A stretch of 30,390 nt of DNA from a virus. The translations under genes were made by a program, and so were the position numbers. The first letter of the stretch is position 1; the number at the start of each line of letters is the position of its first letter. This document shows, piece by piece, positions 17,801 through 25,602 of this stretch. Location: positions 1 through 30,390 of IMG/VR virus record IMGVR_UViG_3300008459_000245; one strand, 5' to 3'. The notes beneath the pieces are model-generated. The model did not search any database and had not been told where the DNA came from. It saw nothing but the letters and a program-made list of their open reading frames with translations.

Positions 17801-19703
17801 TTTGAACATCTTCGGACGGTGTTCCATCTTGTCCAAAAATTGTTTCGAATCCTTCAAAATAACTTGGAGGAAATGAAACATAAGACAGTACACCCCTTGT
17901 TCCTCCTAATAATGCCTGAGAATCAATTTTGGTCTCAGCACATGAACAAGATTGACATTCAGGGTAAGTAATCATTGGAAGTCTAATAGTGAAGTTTTTG
18001 GTCTCACACCGTAAACCAGTTTCGTTACAAATAAAACCAAAAGGTCTTACCTTAATAACGGGGATTTCAACACCACAAAGAAAACACAATGCTTGTATTA
18101 CTATTGTATAGATAAACAAAAGTAAATGTGAGACAATAAGTAATACTAACCCCACAAATTGTAAAACTGTGAATATAATTGAAAATAGAAAAAATAACAA
18201 ATCGAAATTTTTGAAGCCATCGTTGACTGGAAATTTATTTGTTGTACTATCACAACTGTTGTCATCTATCTCTTTAATCCCAATGAATCTACCCGTACCT
18301 CCTTTTTTATATTGGTCAATCAATGATGATATAGTATAAACTCTGTTGAATTGAAATTCGTAGAAAGTGTCCTCACAATCAATTATTTCATTGAGTCTAT
18401 CTATTCGTTCCGTTCCAGTAAATCCATTTGTATATCCTGTCCATGCCAATCCGAAGTAATACGAACTTTCTTGTAAGTCTCTCGCAGTTTGACTTGAATT
18501 TGTTGGGTCTAAAGTTGAACTCTGCCAACCATATTCTTTCACATTCGGAATCAAATAATTTGGTCTTCTTGTTTGAGCAGTCAAATCTCTCGACTGAGTC
18601 CATTTTACTTTGAACCTATATTTTGCTTTGGTGGGTATTCCCAACGTTGCATCATTGGACAATACTCTCTCACCAAATTCATTAGTGATTATATAGTCCA
18701 AATTCATTGGTAATTCGGTCAACCACGTACCATCCCCATCAATTACGTTTCCCGCTTGTTCTAACTCATAAACCTCCAATACAGGATTTCCATCCTCATC
18801 TTGTTGTATAGTTTGTCGAATTGCTAATATTTGTCCAGGTCCTGATGTTAAACCACAAAGGTTTCCCATGTTGTCTTTAGGTCTACAATTTCTTCTTATC
18901 CTGACATTATCAGGAGAAGAAAACATTGAACCCATGAAAACAGCTGTCGGTTGAATGTCTACATTTGCATCATCTCTCAAGTCAAAATCCAACCTGTTGA
19001 TGGATATTTGACAAATCTCAGGGTCCCCCCATAAAGGAGATACTTCGAGAGTTTTTGTCAAGTTTATAATTTGAGGAAGGGAATTCAAATCAGTTGAACT
19101 TCTGAATTTATTTCCTGCAACTTGAGCTTCCGTGGCTAATCCAATTCTAACTAAATCTTGTGGAGTAAGAGAAAATTCTCCTATGTCTGACAAGTCCACA
19201 TCCATCACAACTGTTTGAGTTCCGAGAGGAACCCCCATAATCATGTAATCACCACTATCATTAGTTTTGGATGTAAATCTGTAATATTTGTCATAAATTT
19301 CAACAGTAGTACTTCCTGTCAATACATCAGGACGAGATGGTAAAGTACCTGTTGCAGCATGTTTGGAGTATGAAGGTGTGTATGGAAGTAGATTATATCT
19401 ATATCCGTCTTCATTTTTATCGGTTGGAGATTTGTAGGGATATATAGATGTAATTAATGGATTAGATTCATCGACTTGTTCAATCGGAATAAAAATAGAA
19501 ACCCTTGCATTCGGTAATCCAAATCCATTGTTTGCCGTTACTCTACCAACTAACACACCATAGTCTGCACAACTTCTTGTGTAGATGTCTGTTTGTTGTA
19601 TTTTGAGAGATAAAATTTCTAAGAACTCAAACTCTTGGTCTAACTGTACGTTGATTGATTTGTTTATACCAAGTTCGGTCTTAATTCTATATGAATCACC
19701 CAT
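14862..19703 (-). CDS. 1613-residue baseplate-associated protein with regulatory-like Ig domain and two hydrophobic segments
   Basis: Residues about 45-172 look like a carboxypeptidase regulatory-like (Ig/transthyretin-type) domain: GRVTANNGFGLPNARVSIFI early and TNDSGDYMIMGVPLGTQTVV late, with a long insertion between. Residues about 501-543 are strongly hydrophobic (FDLLFFLFSIIFTVLQFVGL onward) and lead into a cluster of seven cysteines between about 540 and 588 (two CxxC, one CSC). A second hydrophobic, Ala/Gly-rich stretch lies at about 1030-1078 (LPLAAIPFLFPFVVGIFAVG in its core). The rest is soluble and aromatic-rich. Position directly after gp6 is where T4 has gp7, another large wedge protein, but no sequence match is evident. 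Hydrophobic segments in a tail protein suggest membrane contact during DNA entry; that is inference. It is preceded by a 97-base gap holding the TATAAATA motif. Confidence 0.8.
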   Translation of the reverse strand: MGDSYRIKTELGINKSINVQLDQEFEFLEILSLKIQQTDIYTRSCADYGVLVGRVTANNGFGLPNARVSIFIPIEQVDESNPLITSIYPYKSPTDKNEDGYRYNLLPYTPSYSKHAATGTLPSRPDVLTGSTTVEIYDKYYRFTSKTNDSGDYMIMGVPLGTQTVVMDVDLSDIGEFSLTPQDLVRIGLATEAQVAGNKFRSSTDLNSLPQIINLTKTLEVSPLWGDPEICQISINRLDFDLRDDANVDIQPTAVFMGSMFSSPDNVRIRRNCRPKDNMGNLCGLTSGPGQILAIRQTIQQDEDGNPVLEVYELEQAGNVIDGDGTWLTELPMNLDYIITNEFGERVLSNDATLGIPTKAKYRFKVKWTQSRDLTAQTRRPNYLIPNVKEYGWQSSTLDPTNSSQTARDLQESSYYFGLAWTGYTNGFTGTERIDRLNEIIDCEDTFYEFQFNRVYTISSLIDQYKKGGTGRFIGIKEIDDNSCDSTTNKFPVNDGFKNFDLLFFLFSIIFTVLQFVGLVLLIVSHLLLFIYTIVIQALCFLCGVEIPVIKVRPFGFICNETGLRCETKNFTIRLPMITYPECQSCSCAETKIDSQALLGGTRGVLSYVSFPPSYFEGFETIFGQDGTPSEDVQIKSSIFAQALAGNNDSVSDLSLFKTPKSSVVRFLSEESDERKHFAFSESLTLGERINVFNTRNTYFDNLNKIKVTFAQNSNFGKFHYDNTITVLSNQFYESGQLLTSVNPATTTDRNFLYTAETVNGVVNGITGTTIQQATTINVDYAVTQTTDQTVLYTLPTGSTITRQIYPQDREYFQVITAITVADAIKIWNVETLECFPNVIAAPSRLILARKRAVRGYSRNDKDFLISPLDAFTDIENQYILILQRGVDPYSPKYTNQYSLGRIFGKNIDDSSLTITAQTRLNIPIQKLTQTNISVQPFNQNGMFYPSYFFTPGDNFSGFTTSTVGYYGSLDANTSGVRGLNDKNIGGVTGVVSRTNNDFYSPNQNSAKYDESEDVSGASYIFSNITAFSLNPLSAVILGSSASILPLAAIPFLFPFVVGIFAVGALIATLLAVNFNYRDVIYQYATPNAYPSLSANPMSISSKVINVMRTDRLPSSDSLNGSSWQTNPALLQQNNNFTFYQIIDADQPIDLASYSTGAEIVTPDIEGQPNYLTVLSSFNCENMVGLSCYTGFGSDFEINQECTTKDAVEEGCYMFLRKPGTDLSKDISNFNEWAYRFRFFYGLCRGVLSQSFMNNWINGSLYFFPIQVDTFYNKQNQISQVRFCEDVVYYNRDSNNFYYRSSPYNLTTNKFVGKLTNNVNSLNTVNLLFPTTVINMGMKDYFYSEITFDTSTRGYIIPNINPTSYGDTSDLVNLFVISRITDDKFLRDLISSGDNGINQLFSRRQKRIDGDLAQLMSINSEIGNINYSPEYYDSVSGATNQPTQILGTASNPTIAVWFSSTTEDLQTKDYLTPGRINFRGTDDVGYYPYPYGIKSQIVPFYQWKLNNTNLIFGNQYNDWATSFSDIVQNSRFQSLDRYSPDTPYFWSNNSESNDLNARGYIFNVNGTVGDGTYSATGALKQKFVVGAPFQFYFGTVLGETALDKFKRKYSVDE

Positions 19704-19718
19704 CTATTGTCTTTAGTT

Positions 19719-19728
19719 TATAAATACT
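19719..19728. promoter_or_regulatory. TATAAATACT motif before the 1613-residue gene
   Basis: The plus strand reads TATAAATACTTTATG, very close to the T4 late consensus TATAAATACTATT, and ends 15 bases before the ATG at 19703 when the octamer is counted. It sits in the 97-base gap (19704-19800) between the gp6-like gene and this gene, the largest gap in the structural block. All nearby genes run the other way, so either the motif acts as TATTTATA on the coding strand or it drives antisense transcription. Confidence 0.4.
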
Positions 19729-19800
19729 TTATGTGTAATTTTTCAAAGTATGAATACACACATCATAAATTATAGACCAAACTGATAGATAATAAACCTA

Positions 19801-21639
19801 TTACGATAATGTTGTAGATTGGTAATTTATAACCGAAACTTTAATATCCTTATTTGGATATCGAATTTGGTAAACTTGAGAAGGTTGTGCAAAGATTGTT
19901 GCGTTGGTAGGTGCAATTTGTCTTGTTTCAGGATCGGAATATTCCATGGAAGTTTCTGCTGATGAATATTGCCCACCAACATTATTGAAAATCTTAATCG
20001 AAGACACACTCAATACCCCATTTTGATTTTGAACAATACTTTGTATTTCAGACAGATATACATTTTGTCCCAGTTCTCTTACTTGAGGGTTAAAATATGT
20101 AGAAATTCTGTCAACTATGTCAGCAATTACTTGCCCCGAGTTTTGTGCTGCTGTTAAGACAACTTGAACTTCGACACTCAAATCAATTACTTCAGCTGTG
20201 AAAATTGATATATAATCATTCATCATTCTGTAGTTGGATAGATATGTTGCAATATTCTGTCTCAAAGTATTTGAAACGATATTTGTCAACTTACCCGAAG
20301 TATCGTAAGATAATAACTGAATCAATATTTTATTATTGTTTTCAGTCACAGATACTTTTGCAGGTGCTCCAAACTCTGAAGGCATGTTTCTAATAATTGA
20401 CTCATAATCTTGTACTGTCACGGCTCTCTTCTGTGCTGAGAAGTTGAACGAAACATAATTTCTTATTTCTTCAAGTGACGGTAATCCCGCTCCACCGATT
20501 GCCGCAGTAACGTTGTTACATCTCAAAGAATTGACAACTGAAGAGTTTGTAAGTTCAGATGGTCCATTAACAAAGAATGATACTGTTCCAATTTGTGTAA
20601 TAACGTTAGTCCCCAAGTTTGTTCCTAATCCTCCACCAACTCTATATTGAACAAATAGTGTAGAGTTAGGACTCAAAGCTGAACCCAAAGATAAATTATT
20701 AGAATACCTTTGAAGGTCTATGGTTGCTCCTACAGTTGTGAATTGGTCCAATGCATCCTGAGCGGTGTTCGTTCCTCCTCCAAATGTTAGTTTCTTAAAT
20801 CCCTCAGGAGTATATTCACTAATGAATCTGTTTGATGTTTGGATATATCTTCCTACCTTAATACCAGGTTGGTCTGAAACTTTTGTCGGGTCCTCAATGA
20901 AAACTCTGTCTTCAGCTAAGGCGTCCACTTCATACCATTTGTTAGGTGAACCCAAAAATTCTGCGACAGTTGGTATATTTGTATATTCCGTTCCACTCTT
21001 TAATAAAACACTTGTAATACCCAGAACATTTTTTTCAGGTAAAAACAATTCGAAGAATGGCTTCACATCATTAGGAGTGATTACTCTCTTGAATACTTTG
21101 GTAATTCCATTTACAACAAGTTCTCTTTTTGTGATTGTGTAATTGATAATCACGTTGTTGGCGTTTCGATTTGGAATCTTCAATCTATTCGGAAAACCTT
21201 GTGCGTTATATGGTGAAGAAAAATCAACATCATATATGTTTTCAAACACAATACCCGCACCTGAGACTTGTGAACCTCTTGCTAAAACTCCCAAGTATCT
21301 TTCATCTTCTTTATCACCAAATACAGGAACAGTAATCGAAAAATCTACTAAGGCTACGGATGGTCTTTGACCAGGTAATTTTAATCCATAAGTTCTTGCA
21401 ATGTTATAAATTGAAGACCTTTGTTGTGCGTATTGTAATACAGTTTCTTGAATACTTCTATCAATATGATAGTGTAAGTTGTCTGCAACAGCAGCATTCA
21501 AATCCAAAAACACTGAAAATACAGATGCATCATTAAAATCCTGTATAAGTTCAGGATAATAAGTTCTTACATAGTTGAGTAACTCAGTTCTTATTCCCTG
21601 ATAGTCTCTGGTGGTATATGAAATTTTACGATTTGCCAT
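19801..21639 (-). CDS. gp6-like baseplate wedge protein (Baseplate J family)
   Basis: The 612-residue product is close to the length of T4 gp6 (about 660). The N-terminal ~105 residues are typical of this family: TTRDYQGIRTELLNYVRTYY, then DASVFSVFLDLNAAVADNLH, then the run ending YNIARTYGLKLPGQRPS. Downstream is the family's core, including RAVTVQDYESIIRNMPSEFG at about residues 408-427, where DYE is the recurring motif. gp6 forms the dimeric ring that links the wedges of a contractile-tail baseplate. The start is separated by only five bases from the stop of the gp25-like gene, and gp25 and gp6 are direct partners in the wedge. No Shine-Dalgarno sequence precedes it. Confidence 0.92.
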   Translation of the reverse strand: MANRKISYTTRDYQGIRTELLNYVRTYYPELIQDFNDASVFSVFLDLNAAVADNLHYHIDRSIQETVLQYAQQRSSIYNIARTYGLKLPGQRPSVALVDFSITVPVFGDKEDERYLGVLARGSQVSGAGIVFENIYDVDFSSPYNAQGFPNRLKIPNRNANNVIINYTITKRELVVNGITKVFKRVITPNDVKPFFELFLPEKNVLGITSVLLKSGTEYTNIPTVAEFLGSPNKWYEVDALAEDRVFIEDPTKVSDQPGIKVGRYIQTSNRFISEYTPEGFKKLTFGGGTNTAQDALDQFTTVGATIDLQRYSNNLSLGSALSPNSTLFVQYRVGGGLGTNLGTNVITQIGTVSFFVNGPSELTNSSVVNSLRCNNVTAAIGGAGLPSLEEIRNYVSFNFSAQKRAVTVQDYESIIRNMPSEFGAPAKVSVTENNNKILIQLLSYDTSGKLTNIVSNTLRQNIATYLSNYRMMNDYISIFTAEVIDLSVEVQVVLTAAQNSGQVIADIVDRISTYFNPQVRELGQNVYLSEIQSIVQNQNGVLSVSSIKIFNNVGGQYSSAETSMEYSDPETRQIAPTNATIFAQPSQVYQIRYPNKDIKVSVINYQSTTLS

Positions 21640-21644
21640 CTATA

Positions 21645-22115
21645 TTAAATATTGATAATAACAAAATCATTTTGAGCGAAAGTCGATCTGTTATTTGAAT
21701 AATCTATTCTAATTTTTGCAGTGTATTCGGATGTCCCTTTACCTGGTAATCTGTATATTGGAGATTCACTTGTTCCAATAGTATTCTCACCCAACATAGT
21801 ATCAACTTCTAACTCAGGGTCTGCTGGAGTTATTGAAATCTGATTCAAGAGTAGATTTGGCATGAATGTTTGAACCGCTTCTCTAATATCAGATTGTATT
21901 GCGTCGAATGTCAATCCATCGAAAGGTTCAAATAAGAATTCATATAATCTTGTACCAAATGTTGGTAAATAATATCTACTTCCTTTTCTCGTTAAAAGAA
22001 GGTGAATCAGATCAGATTTTATCTGTTGGGATTCCAACTGAGTAAGCTCCAAGTAATCTCCTCGTCTAGAATCTCTGAATGGAAAATTAATACCGTATGT
22101 AACTCCGTTTGCCAT
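21645..22115 (-). CDS. gp25-like baseplate wedge protein
   Basis: The 156-residue product matches the GPW/gp25 family of contractile-tail baseplate wedges. Typical parts are the early GINFPFRDSRRGDYLELTQL, then IKSDLIHLLLTRKGSRYYLP, then FGTRLYEFLFEPFDGLTFDA followed by an IREAV helix. This family's usual 'll-t-kGer-m-P-fG--l---lFep' pattern is conserved. It is slightly longer than T4 gp25 (132 residues) because of a C-terminal extension containing the beta-rich segment YTAKIRIDYSNNRS. gp25 locks the wedge to the tail sheath and inner tube. It is the first gene of the structural block, starting just after the nrdA terminator. Confidence 0.92.
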   Translation of the reverse strand: MANGVTYGINFPFRDSRRGDYLELTQLESQQIKSDLIHLLLTRKGSRYYLPTFGTRLYEFLFEPFDGLTFDAIQSDIREAVQTFMPNLLLNQISITPADPELEVDTMLGENTIGTSESPIYRLPGKGTSEYTAKIRIDYSNNRSTFAQNDFVIINI

Positions 22116-22145
22116 AAAGATAAATATAAGTCCCTTGTTTTTCCT

Positions 22146-22153
22146 TATAAATA
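22146..22153. promoter_or_regulatory. TATAAATA octamer between the nrdA terminator and the gp25-like gene
   Basis: The plus strand reads TATAAATAGCCC; the coding strand reads GCTATTTATAAGG. It lies directly after the terminator U-tract and 30 bases before the gp25-like ATG, exactly where the promoter of the structural block is expected. This is the best positional argument that the motif is a promoter for leftward transcription. Confidence 0.4.
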
Positions 22154-22160
22154 GCCCAAA

Positions 22161-22187
22161 ATAAAAAATCCCGAATTACTCGGGATT
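22161..22187 (-). terminator. Rho-independent terminator after nrdA
   Basis: On the coding strand the stem AATCCCGA pairs with TCGGGATT across a five-base loop (GTAAT), eight perfect base pairs, followed by a T-rich tract (TTTTAT). It starts about 10 bases after the nrdA stop codon. It separates the replication/nucleotide block from the structural block. Confidence 0.85.
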
Positions 22188-22197
22188 AATTATTTAA

Positions 22198-24624
22198 TTA
22201 AGAAGAACAACCGAAACATTCAATTTCAATTCCTTCAGGTTTGGGTGGTAAATTCATACTACTATAATCAACCTTCGGAACTTCTACAACAGGTTTAGGT
22301 TTTTGAACTTTAGATACATCCAAAGCTAAATGTTTAGCACCCGTTGAAATTGCTTTTGTTCTAACATAGTAACAAAGAGTCTTCAAACCTTTTTCCCACG
22401 AATGGAAGTGAGATGAAGTAATCTTAGACAATGTAGGGTTAGACATATAGATATTCATAGATTGAGATTGGTCTATAAATGGTGCTCTGTCCGCCGCCAT
22501 ATTGATAAGTTCTCTTTGTGAAATTTCCCAAATGGTTTTGTACTTTGGAATAAGATGTTCAATCCTTTTAACTTTTTTATTGTAGTTCTTGTCTTCAATA
22601 TCAAGATACTGATTGAAATTAATGTTTTGAATTGAACCTTCATTCAATATAATTTCATTTTTCAAATCTTCACACCAAATACCAATCTTCTCAAAATCAT
22701 TGATTAAGTATTTGTTTACAATCATAATCTCACCACCTACAACTCTTCGGTTAAATAACGCTGAGTGTGCTGGTTCTGTCATTTCGAATGAACCAGTGAT
22801 TTTTGCTGAGGAAGCTACTGGCATCTGAGCGGTGAACAATGAGTTACAAACTCCATATTCCTGAACATCTTTCTTCAACGGTTCCCAATCCAAAAACAAA
22901 TCAGAATCTTTGATTCCCCACATGTCAAATTGGAAAATACCTTTTGACATCGGAGACCCTTTGAAGAACTCATAAGGTTTTCTAACTCCTCTCTTACATA
23001 AATCATTACTTTCTGTAATCGCTGCGAAATAAATTGCTTCGAAGATATTCTTATTTAATGATTGTGCTTCTTCTGAAGTAAAGATGTAATCCATAAGACA
23101 GAAAACATCAGCAAGTCCTTGAACTCCAATACCAATTGCTCTTTGTTCAAGACCACCTTTCAATCCTTTGGAGGTTGAATAGTTGTTTTTGTCAATAACA
23201 TTGTTCAAAGCTCTTACTGCCTTTCTTACTTCTTGGATAAGAAGAGAGTAATCGAATTTACCATCGACAACAAAGTTCTTCAAAACAATTGATGAAAGAG
23301 TACAAATCGCCGTGGTTTGTTCGTCAGTGTATTGATAGATTTCATTACAAAGATTGGATTGTTTAATTACTCCAATGTTTTGATGATTTGATTTCTTGTT
23401 CGCACTGTCCTTAGCACATAGATAAGGAACACCCGTCTCAACTTGAGATTCAATTACTTTGGTCCAAATCTCTTGAGCTTTAACTTTTCTTCCAAGACCA
23501 GCGTCGACAGCCATTTGGTAATTTTTCTCATATTCGTCACCAAAACATTCTTGAAGAGGTTTAATTCCCGCTTTGATAATATCGTTAGGACAGAACAAAT
23601 ACCAATCCTCATTGTTCTTCACCGCTCTCATAAAATTGTCAGGAATCCACAAAGCGGTAAATAAATCTCTCGCTCTCAATTCTTCTGCGCCTGTATTCTT
23701 TTTGATGTCTAACAAATCAAAAATGTCTTTATGCCATGGTTCCAAATAAATCGCCGCACTACCAGGTCTTCTACCTTGTTGATTGAAAAATCTCAAAGAC
23801 TCATTTACGATTTTCAAGTATTTTAATAATCCACCCGCAAATCCACCAGATGATTTAATTCTACTTTCTTTACTTCGGATGTTTGACATACACAATCCAA
23901 TACCAGCGGCATCAGATGAATAAGTTGATATATCATTCAAAGTTTTCAAAAGTCCATCTCTTGAATCTGAATTATTATAATGTAAAACACAAGACGCTAA
24001 TTGAGGAACTTTGGTTCCTGAATTAATCATGATTGGTGTTGCCTTCGAAATACGTTGACTTGAAAGGGAATCATAATATTCCACAGCCTCTTCGAATGAA
24101 TTAGTAACCCACAAAGCAACTCTCATGTACATGTGTTGTGGTCTTTCGACCACTTTACCTTGAGGTGTTTTTAACAAATACATTTCCTGTAAAGATCTCC
24201 AAGCAAAATAATCAAAGTTATAATCATTCTCATGATTGATTACATCATCAATTTTTTGTGGGCCATATCTTTCAATAATCTCAATCAACTCATCGTGAAC
24301 TACTCCATCAACATGTAATGAATGCATCACATTTGAGAAACTTGGGTCACTATCTTTGTGATAGGATGAAATAGCGACGGACGCTGCAAGTCTTGAATAA
24401 TCATAGTGACTTCCTGTATAAGAAGCCGCAATTTCATAAACAAGTTTATCTAACTCCTTTGTAGTAATGTTTCCTTCAGTTGGTACAGATGTAATAACTT
24501 TGATGAAAATTTCATCAGAGTTCACGGTCAGACCTTTCGAAGCTCTTTTAATTCTATTGTAAATTTTTTGGGGATTGAAAGACACATCTTCCCCACCTCT
24601 TTTTTTAATTTTTAACGACATCAT
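22198..24624 (-). CDS. nrdA: Ribonucleotide reductase class Ia, large (alpha) subunit
   Basis: The enzyme reduces ribonucleoside diphosphates to deoxyribonucleotides together with NrdB. The 808-residue product begins with an ATP-cone allosteric domain (residues about 1-95, starting KIKKRGGEDVSFNPQKIYNR). Active-site residues are visible: Cys212 in QLASCVLH, the radical site Asn424-Leu-Cys426-Asn-Glu428, and Cys441 in CTLSSI. The PGSAAIYLEPWHKDIFDLLD motif and the Tyr-Tyr pair in LCYYVRTKA (radical transfer) are intact, and the tail ends CFGCSS, the CxxC pair reduced by thioredoxin or glutaredoxin. No inteins or breaks are seen. The sequence is closest in style to the eukaryote-like class Ia group that Bacteroidota also use. 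Two adjacent ATGs are possible starts. It lies 16 bases after nrdB, so they form one operon. Confidence 0.97.
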   Translation of the reverse strand: MMSLKIKKRGGEDVSFNPQKIYNRIKRASKGLTVNSDEIFIKVITSVPTEGNITTKELDKLVYEIAASYTGSHYDYSRLAASVAISSYHKDSDPSFSNVMHSLHVDGVVHDELIEIIERYGPQKIDDVINHENDYNFDYFAWRSLQEMYLLKTPQGKVVERPQHMYMRVALWVTNSFEEAVEYYDSLSSQRISKATPIMINSGTKVPQLASCVLHYNNSDSRDGLLKTLNDISTYSSDAAGIGLCMSNIRSKESRIKSSGGFAGGLLKYLKIVNESLRFFNQQGRRPGSAAIYLEPWHKDIFDLLDIKKNTGAEELRARDLFTALWIPDNFMRAVKNNEDWYLFCPNDIIKAGIKPLQECFGDEYEKNYQMAVDAGLGRKVKAQEIWTKVIESQVETGVPYLCAKDSANKKSNHQNIGVIKQSNLCNEIYQYTDEQTTAICTLSSIVLKNFVVDGKFDYSLLIQEVRKAVRALNNVIDKNNYSTSKGLKGGLEQRAIGIGVQGLADVFCLMDYIFTSEEAQSLNKNIFEAIYFAAITESNDLCKRGVRKPYEFFKGSPMSKGIFQFDMWGIKDSDLFLDWEPLKKDVQEYGVCNSLFTAQMPVASSAKITGSFEMTEPAHSALFNRRVVGGEIMIVNKYLINDFEKIGIWCEDLKNEIILNEGSIQNINFNQYLDIEDKNYNKKVKRIEHLIPKYKTIWEISQRELINMAADRAPFIDQSQSMNIYMSNPTLSKITSSHFHSWEKGLKTLCYYVRTKAISTGAKHLALDVSKVQKPKPVVEVPKVDYSSMNLPPKPEGIEIECFGCSS

Positions 24625-24640
24625 ATATATTAACCCTTTA

Positions 24641-25588
24641 TTAAAAGTCAGAATCGAATGTTAATGCTTCATTTAATTTAGCCTTTTGATACTCCATAGT
24701 TCTTGATTCAAAAAAGTTTCCTTTAGTTTCAACAGCAATCTGTTCCATAAACTTGAAAGGTTGTTCAACATTGAATTCTTTTTTACAACCAAATTTAACT
24801 AAAAGTTGGTCAGTAATAAATTCCAAATATTGTTTCATGAGGTTGGAGTTCATACCAATAAGTGAAACTGGTAATGATTCGGTAATAAATTCTTTTTCAA
24901 TCTCCAAAGCTGATAATAGAATTTCTTTAATTCTTTTTTCAGATGGTTTGTTTTCCAAATGGTTGTTCACCAAATGAATTGCAAAGTCACAATGTAAGTT
25001 TTCATCTTTGAAAATTAAACTATTTGCATTGCACAGACCTTGCATAATACCTCTCGACTTTAACCAAAAAATCGAACAGAATGACCCTGAGAAAAATATA
25101 CCTTCAACTGCCGCAAAAGCAATAAGTCTCTCTTGGAAGGTAGAATTTTTAATCCAATCCAACGCCCATGCTGCTTTTTTCTGTACTGCAGGTAGATTAT
25201 CCAAAGCGGTGAAACATAATTGTTTTTCTTTCTCATTAGAGATGTAAGTATCAATTAACAATGAATACATCAAACTGTGAATGTTCTCCATCATAAGTTG
25301 AAATCCATAGAAAAACTTTGCCTCAGGATACTGAACTTCTTTTACAAAGTTTTCTGCAAGGTTTTCATTGACAATACCATCAGAAGCCGCAAAGAATGAA
25401 AGAATATTTTTGATAAAATATTGTTCGTTCTCGGTGAGGTTATTCCAATCTCTAATATCATTTGTTAAATCGACTTCTTCTGCGGTCCAAAACGCTGCTT
25501 GATGGGCTTTATAAAATTCCCAAATATCATTGTGTTCAATAGGAAATATTACAAACCTATTAGGATTCTCTACTAAAATTTTTTCCAT
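24641..25588 (-). CDS. nrdB: Ribonucleotide reductase class Ia, small (beta) subunit
   Basis: The 315-residue product makes the diiron-tyrosyl radical that NrdA needs. All metal ligands expected from the mouse-type R2 are visible: Asp40 (WTAEEVDL), Glu101 and His104 ([10 protein letters not shown]), Glu162 ([12 protein letters not shown]), Glu196 and His199 (DENLHCDF). The radical tyrosine is Tyr108. The radical-transfer tyrosine in MEYQKAK and the C-terminal peptide ending LTFDSDF, which docks on NrdA, are also present. The sequence strongly resembles eukaryotic R2 rather than E. coli or T4 NrdB, which fits the Bacteroidota-type enzyme. It is followed closely by nrdA. No Shine-Dalgarno sequence is seen. 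Confidence 0.97.
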   Translation of the reverse strand: MEKILVENPNRFVIFPIEHNDIWEFYKAHQAAFWTAEEVDLTNDIRDWNNLTENEQYFIKNILSFFAASDGIVNENLAENFVKEVQYPEAKFFYGFQLMMENIHSLMYSLLIDTYISNEKEKQLCFTALDNLPAVQKKAAWALDWIKNSTFQERLIAFAAVEGIFFSGSFCSIFWLKSRGIMQGLCNANSLIFKDENLHCDFAIHLVNNHLENKPSEKRIKEILLSALEIEKEFITESLPVSLIGMNSNLMKQYLEFITDQLLVKFGCKKEFNVEQPFKFMEQIAVETKGNFFESRTMEYQKAKLNEALTFDSDF

Positions 25589-25602
25589 AATTAAATTGTG
25601 TT

